Source of the DNA: Candidatus Heimdallarchaeota archaeon LC_2
GTDB lineage: Archaea; Asgardarchaeota; Heimdallarchaeia; Heimdallarchaeales; Kariarchaeaceae
DNA length: 36,850 nucleotides
NCBI GenBank assembly: GCA_001940725.1
Contig: MDVR01000023.1
Coordinates: forward strand, 1 to 36,850
Direction: 5' to 3'
The translations under genes and the position numbers were made by a program. This document shows positions 33,349 to 36,850 of the stretch, piece by piece. The stretch's first letter is position 1. Every line of letters begins with the position of its first letter. The notes beneath the pieces are model-generated. The model did no database searches. It saw only the letters and a program-made list of their open reading frames with translations, and was not told where the DNA came from.

Positions 33349-33735
33349 TTGAAAGTATGTTTAACTAGATTACAAATGGGAATTGAATGTGAGGAACACC
33401 CGGTTGGGTGTACAACAGAGCAAAAAGAAGCAGTCTATAATAACATTACGAAAACGGCTACAATCCATTTTTTGGAAGACAGTCAATTTGATCCAATATT
33501 TGAGAAAACTTTCGAAAATAAATACGGAACTATTCGAAAGCTATTATCGAGGGGATTTACTAAAGATGGGGCAATTCTCATTCGAAAAAACACTAGAATT
33601 GGACTTAAGAGACTTATCAAGCATGAATTTGGTCATCTATTTGGTTTGAACCATACATGGAATCCTGTACTAATGAATAGAACATGGGTCTTCAGATGGT
33701 TTGATACACCCAAAATTATCGTCCAAAAAGTATAA
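33349..33735 (+). CDS. Small metzincin-type zinc protease
   Basis: 128 residues from TTG 33349, or 119 from ATG 33376. The zinc-protease signature is complete: His92-Glu93-Phe-Gly-His96-Leu-Phe-Gly-Leu-Asn-His102, the HExxHxxGxxH motif of metzincins, with Val-Leu-Met109-Asn-Arg as the Met-turn seven residues later. Archaemetzins and matrixins share this core but are longer. Here only about 90 residues precede the motif, with three Cys near the N-terminus and no leader peptide. It may be a minimal protease, or a gene that has lost its start. It lies 119 bases after repeat copy 3. Confidence 0.7.
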   Translation: MKVCLTRLQMGIECEEHPVGCTTEQKEAVYNNITKTATIHFLEDSQFDPIFEKTFENKYGTIRKLLSRGFTKDGAILIRKNTRIGLKRLIKHEFGHLFGLNHTWNPVLMNRTWVFRWFDTPKIIVQKV

Positions 33736-33828
33736 TCGCGGAACAACTTATCAGTCTCAGAATATAAGACATCTGGATTGGTGCAATTATTTGTTCGAGT
33801 TCTTCGATCTTATCAGTGATTTGATCTG

Positions 33829-33975
33829 ATGAGGTATAACCCTCCGAATTTACAGTCAAATCGATTGTTTCTGGTTCTTGATAGAAAATTCATACCTGTT
33901 GAGGAGCGTAACTTGAAGAAGGAATTCGGAGAGGAGTTTCAAAAATATTCTCAACGAGTTAGGAGATGGATTTAA
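33829..33975 (+). pseudogene. Remnant resembling isoprenylcysteine methyltransferase C-terminus
   Basis: A short frame of 48 codons ends with Phe-Ile-Pro-Val-Glu-Glu-Arg-Asn-Leu, then Phe-Gly-Glu-Glu-Phe-Gln-Lys-Tyr and Arg-Val-Arg-Arg-Trp-Ile before TAA. This is the hallmark tail of the ICMT/PEMT membrane methyltransferase family ('EE..L...FGeey..Y...VrRWi'). The membrane helices and SAM site that should come before it are absent; upstream frames are full of stops. It is a leftover of a deleted or decayed gene. Family assignment rests on this tail only. Confidence 0.5.
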
Positions 33976-34119
33976 AAAAGTAATAACATTATTATTAATT
34001 ATTAACCGTTATCCAATAGATAAAGTCAAACTGGAGATTAAATCCACTTTCTAACGTTTTTTCTAATTTCAGCTCCTCAATAAATCTTGATCGATCTGTC
34101 AACATCAAGTTCAGAAAAA

Positions 34120-34128
34120 TTTATAAAA
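34120..34128 (+). promoter_or_regulatory. Probable TATA box of the DUF1059 gene
   Basis: TTTATAAAA lies 54 bases before the ATG at 34182, leaving room for a ~30-base leader that holds the ribosome-binding site. Confidence 0.4.
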
Positions 34129-34163
34129 TGTAAACAAATGAGGAAAATATATTTGTTATTAAA

Positions 34164-34171
34164 GGGAGGTG
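34164..34171 (+). promoter_or_regulatory. Strong ribosome-binding site of the DUF1059 gene
   Basis: GGGAGGTG-type purine tract about ten bases before the ATG, the strongest in the window. It confirms this very short gene. Confidence 0.6.
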
Positions 34172-34181
34172 AAGATAAAAG

Positions 34182-34358
34182 ATGACTAAAGAATTTCATT
34201 GTAGAGATGTGGGTTTTGATTGTGATGTAATTGTACAAGGACAAACTGAAGATGAACTCATGACCAAAGTTGCTATTCATGCAAAAGAAGTCCACAACAT
34301 GACTGATATCTCTGAAGACGTAGTAAATAAAATAAAGTCGGCCGTTCGTGAGGTATAA
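34182..34358 (+). CDS. DUF1059 small protein
   Basis: 58 residues, the usual size of DUF1059. The pattern is clear: Phe-His-Cys-Arg-Asp-Val-Gly-Phe-Asp-Cys-Asp (two Cys around residues 7-14), Thr-Glu-Asp-Glu-Leu-Met, then Val-Ala-Ile-His-Ala-Lys-Glu-Val-His-Asn-Met and Val-Val-Asn-Lys-Ile-Lys. The two Cys and the two His could hold a metal ion. DUF1059 proteins are common in haloarchaea and other archaea and have no assigned role. The strong ribosome-binding site and TATA box suggest good expression. Confidence 0.88.
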   Translation: MTKEFHCRDVGFDCDVIVQGQTEDELMTKVAIHAKEVHNMTDISEDVVNKIKSAVREV

Positions 34359-34636
34359 ACTACCAAAATCTGATTAAATTCATTTTCTTACGGTTTTCTT
34401 ATATAACAATACTCATTGGGTTTCTCTCGATTATTTTAGCACTATTCTACCCTGAAACAATGTTATTATCACATACTCAAATTTTTAAGATGGCAAAAGT
34501 TTTCAGTATAATTGAAGATGGCACGTTAGACGAACATGTAGTACCGATTGGTATTGGTAGTAAAAATTCAATCAAGAAATATTTAAAGGAAATTAGCAAT
34601 GTTTTATCGGCTCAATCTGATGATAAACCTAAATGA
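34352..34636 (+). pseudogene. N-terminal part of split membrane-protein paralogue
   Basis: A frame open after a TGA at 34349 encodes one membrane helix (Tyr-Ile-Thr-Ile-Leu-Ile-Gly-Phe-Leu-Ser-Ile-Ile-Leu-Ala) followed by an outward polar part ending in Lys-Pro-Lys. No ATG, GTG or TTG precedes the helix; the first ATG is at 34460. The layout and the Gln-Ile-Phe-Lys-Met-Ala block resemble the N-terminal half of the gene at 35385 (Ser-Ile-Phe-Gln-Ile-Ala). The C-terminal half of such a protein lies at 34868. It is probably the first piece of a broken paralogue. Confidence 0.45.
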
Positions 34637-34673
34637 TGGATCGATTGTGAAACCCAAAACTATATTTTGTTTA

Positions 34674-34696
34674 TATGTTACTTAAGGATGCCCCGA
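34674..34696 (+). repeat. 23-bp inverted repeat, left copy
   Basis: Contains AAGGATGCCCCGA. It matches the reverse complement of 36118-36140 at 21 of 23 positions and together they bound the paralogue genes. Confidence 0.85.
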
Positions 34697-34867
34697 TGTT
34701 AAATTCAGTAAAATTTACTAGATGCTCAATCCTGCAATCAAACCAGCAGCAATTACGCTATCCTCTGATATTAACTATAAATAATTAGAAGTGGTTAATG
34801 AAACGTAATTCCATAATTATATTAAAAAAATGATTAGAAAAGAAATATTTAGAGTCTGAGACGAGGT

Positions 34868-35230
34868 ATGAGTAAACCTAAAAATATGTTACCCATTATC
34901 AAAGAAACCTATGTAATAGAAGTTACAAATAGACCTAATATTGGTGAAGTATTCAGTTCTCCTACTACTTTTTCGTTTAATTTTCCCAACAAAGATACAA
35001 CATTAAAAGCCTATACACATATCCTAGGCGGGTTAGGGACTGATGACATGATACTTAGATTCATCGTGGGAGATATAAATCGAGACTTATCTTATCTCCA
35101 AATTGAAGTTGTGTTAGGGCTGATTTTGACGTACTTCTTGTTAATAATTATTTTGTTCTTTAGTAGAAGTTCCATTATAAATTGGATAAATGAATTTCGT
35201 AAAGATAGAGCTATCCGTAACTATTTGTAA
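34868..35230 (+). CDS. Membrane protein paralogue, C-terminal half
   Basis: 120 residues: an outward beta-like domain, one membrane helix (about 79-97) and a basic cytoplasmic tail. It is clearly related to the last 110 residues of the gene at 35385: both have (Asn/Lys)-Arg-Pro ... Gly-(Glu/Gln)-(Val/Leu)-Phe-Ser-x-Pro, then Gly-Leu-Gly-Thr-Asp-Asp-Met, then the helix. It lacks the N-terminal helix of that protein. The ATG at 34868 follows a GAGG tract, so it may be translated as a shortened protein, or be the second piece of a broken gene. No known family recognised. Confidence 0.55.
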   Translation: MSKPKNMLPIIKETYVIEVTNRPNIGEVFSSPTTFSFNFPNKDTTLKAYTHILGGLGTDDMILRFIVGDINRDLSYLQIEVVLGLILTYFLLIIILFFSRSSIINWINEFRKDRAIRNYL

Positions 35231-35384
35231 CGTGTCTTCCTTATTACTTACAACTAGTTGAAATCCCATAAAGACTCGAAAAATTAACATTGTATGCATA
35301 GGGAGGATAACCGTTTTCATTCTTTGTAGAGATAATTATCTCAAATCCGAACCAAATTGTGATGTTAATGAGCGATTACTTAAA

Positions 35385-36089
35385 ATGGATATGGCTTATC
35401 TTCTTATGGTGAAATATTTTTTGAAAAGGAGAAAAACAATATTATTATTGATTTTGCTACTTTGGCTGCTAACGAATTCGTTCTTTATTCTAACCAGATC
35501 TCCATCTATTTTTCAAATAGCTGAATACCAGAGACTGAAACCAGTTTCACCTAATTTCTATGTAATCGACGTATACGCTTCTCAATGGGCATATTCGATT
35601 GTAAATAGGTATGATAAAATTAGTGAAATAAATAAGGGAATAGATGAATTTGAAGTAATCAGGCAACTAGATTTAGGCACCAAAATTGCTTTTGAAGCTG
35701 GTTCCAAAATTCTAATTTATTTCTACTCAAGAGATACCCAACATCGATTACTTCTCGAGAAACTTGAATTCCAGCTTATTTCCAAACGTCCGGAACCCGG
35801 TCAGCTGTTTAGTATACCAGTCTCTGATACACTTGAATTTCCATTAAGTCGAGGTATATACAATAGTGTTGAGGGCATTTTTCAGGGATTAGGTACAGAC
35901 GATATGGTCATCACATATTATAATGGAGAACCACGATTAACCGATCTATCCTTCGAATTCTCAAAAATTGGGCCGCTTCTTGCATATGGATTAATAAATT
36001 TGTTAGTCCTTTTTCCATTGATCCGTTATTATTGGAAACGAGCAAGCAGAATTGAGGAAAAATCAATAGATGCTGATCCGGAACATTAG
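35385..36089 (+). CDS. Two-helix membrane protein, full-length paralogue
   Basis: 234 residues: a short basic N-terminus, a membrane helix (about 20-35), an outward domain of some 160 residues, a second membrane helix (about 200-216) and a charged cytoplasmic tail. The outward domain ends with Phe-Gln-Gly-Leu-Gly-Thr-Asp-Asp-Met-Val, shared with the shorter paralogue upstream. No named domain found. The same topology, with the bulk of the protein outside between two helices, suggests sensing or envelope roles, but this is a guess. It is the intact member of a locally duplicated pair inside the 23-bp inverted repeat. Confidence 0.65.
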   Translation: MDMAYLLMVKYFLKRRKTILLLILLLWLLTNSFFILTRSPSIFQIAEYQRLKPVSPNFYVIDVYASQWAYSIVNRYDKISEINKGIDEFEVIRQLDLGTKIAFEAGSKILIYFYSRDTQHRLLLEKLEFQLISKRPEPGQLFSIPVSDTLEFPLSRGIYNSVEGIFQGLGTDDMVITYYNGEPRLTDLSFEFSKIGPLLAYGLINLLVLFPLIRYYWKRASRIEEKSIDADPEH

Positions 36090-36117
36090 AAATGAAAGAT
36101 CGATCGAACATTTATAT

Positions 36118-36140
36118 TCGGGGCATCCTTTAGTTACATA
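36118..36140 (-). repeat. 23-bp inverted repeat, right copy
   Basis: Reverse complement of 34674-34696 with two mismatches. It ends exactly where the MITE-like element begins. Confidence 0.85.
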
Positions 36141-36374
36141 GAAGCTGTTTCAAAATAAATGGTAATTTATGAGAATTGGTGGTCAATTTTCTTTAATTGG
36201 TAGTATATTTTTACTAAGCAAGTAATTACTTACTCAAAACAAAAATCAATAAAAATGTAAAATTATGCCGTTTGAGGAATTGAGTTATCGTTCGATTTAC
36301 GAAATATGAAAATGAAACAATAATTTTCAGTTATAATATATTAATTGTCTGGGAAGTTATTTTCAAACAGCTTC
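36141..36374. mobile_element. MITE-like element, 234 bp
   Basis: 18-base terminal inverted repeats, GAAGCTGTTTCAAAATAA at the left and its complement at 36357-36374 with one mismatch. They enclose about 200 noncoding AT-rich bases. ATA flanks both ends (36138-36140 and 36375-36377), a possible three-base target duplication. The ends recall IS5-group termini; no transposase for it is in the window. Confidence 0.7.
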
Positions 36375-36634
36375 ATATATATTGATATTATCGATCGATC
36401 GAAATTACAAATCATCATTTCAAGGCATAAAAACGAATATTTCATTTAGACTTAATTATCTGTAAATATTAATCAATTCCATTCAATTATCTCATCCCCA
36501 ATTATTGATTTTATGTAATGTCGAATTAATAGCCTATCAGTCTCGACAAAGGTCAGTTAAATATACTATTTTATGTCTTTCAACTATTAGAGGCTAACAA
36601 ATGCTATAAATAAATAAGCTAAATTAATATCAGT
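36375..36634. other. Intergenic region
   Basis: Noncoding, with overlapping TCGATCGA palindromes at 36391-36402. Nothing else recognised; it should contain the promoter of the zinc-ribbon gene. Confidence 0.4.
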
Positions 36635-36850
36635 ATGTCAGACCAACCAGATGATAATGATCTCAAATCAGGAAAGGAAAAATTATTACACGTAGAAACA
36701 AGATCAAGCTCTAGTGCAAAGCCAATTTTCAAGTGCCAGGATTGTGGATATATAGAAGAGATTCCTGCCGATGTCTTAAAAAATATGGATAATGATGAAC
36801 CATTCGAAAAACCAGTTCATCACGACAAACCAATGCATATCAGCGTTGTC
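36635..36850 (+). CDS. Zinc-ribbon protein, 3' end outside window
   Basis: The first 72 residues of a gene running off the right edge. After a polar, disordered start comes Phe-Lys-Cys-Gln-Asp-Cys-Gly-Tyr, half of a zinc ribbon, and later Pro-Val-His-His-Asp-Lys-Pro-Met, in the place where small archaeal ribbons have their second metal-binding pair ('H....H/C...PM'). Such short ribbons are frequent in Asgard archaea and serve as DNA- or protein-binding parts. What follows the ribbon cannot be seen. Confidence 0.7.
   Translation, partial: MSDQPDDNDLKSGKEKLLHVETRSSSSAKPIFKCQDCGYIEEIPADVLKNMDNDEPFEKPVHHDKPMHISVV

Overview
The window is AT-rich DNA that reads as archaeal, most likely from an Asgard-type (Heimdall-like) lineage. 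The evidence is indirect: TATA-like boxes about 25 bases ahead of the presumed transcript starts, frequent TTG and GTG starts, several secreted proteins held by one C-terminal membrane helix, short zinc-ribbon proteins, a DUF1059 protein, and a membrane-bound winged-helix regulator. There is no rRNA, tRNA or CRISPR array to fix the taxonomy. Placement as an archaeon is fairly firm; placement as Asgard is inference.

Positions 1 to 1104 hold the start of a secreted protein. Positions 1483 to 18371 form a dense defence island. It starts with a YaaA/DUF6884-like protein, then a restriction-modification module: a putative endonuclease and a clear PD-(D/E)XK nuclease on the plus strand, facing two translationally coupled DNA methyltransferases on the minus strand. 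Next come a DUF2779 protein (Cas4-like nuclease fused to a DEDD exonuclease) and a divergent DnaQ-like exonuclease. A GC-richer DDE insertion sequence follows, then an SRA-HNH type IV restriction enzyme, a Nudix hydrolase, a second HNH nuclease and a complete mcrB-mcrC pair.

Positions 18577 to 25876 are mixed. They hold anchored secreted proteins, a broken PIN toxin, a zinc-ribbon membrane protein, a two-domain YccF protein, an orphan CcrM/HinfI-like adenine methyltransferase, a DUF3179 protein and a fluoride-exporter operon (crcB, DUF190, DUF47/PhoU-like).

Positions 26130 to 30000 hold an acidic anchored surface protein, a membrane-tethered winged-helix regulator with an outward-facing domain, and a YycJ-like metallo-hydrolase.

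Positions 30090 to the end look rearranged. There is a perfect 211-bp inverted repeat that truncates two genes, and three copies of a ~53-bp repeat that separate single genes. Also present are a small metzincin protease, a gene remnant resembling isoprenylcysteine methyltransferase, a split membrane-protein paralogue, a ~1.47-kb unit bounded by a 23-bp inverted repeat and an adjoining 234-bp MITE-like element. A zinc-ribbon gene runs off the right edge.
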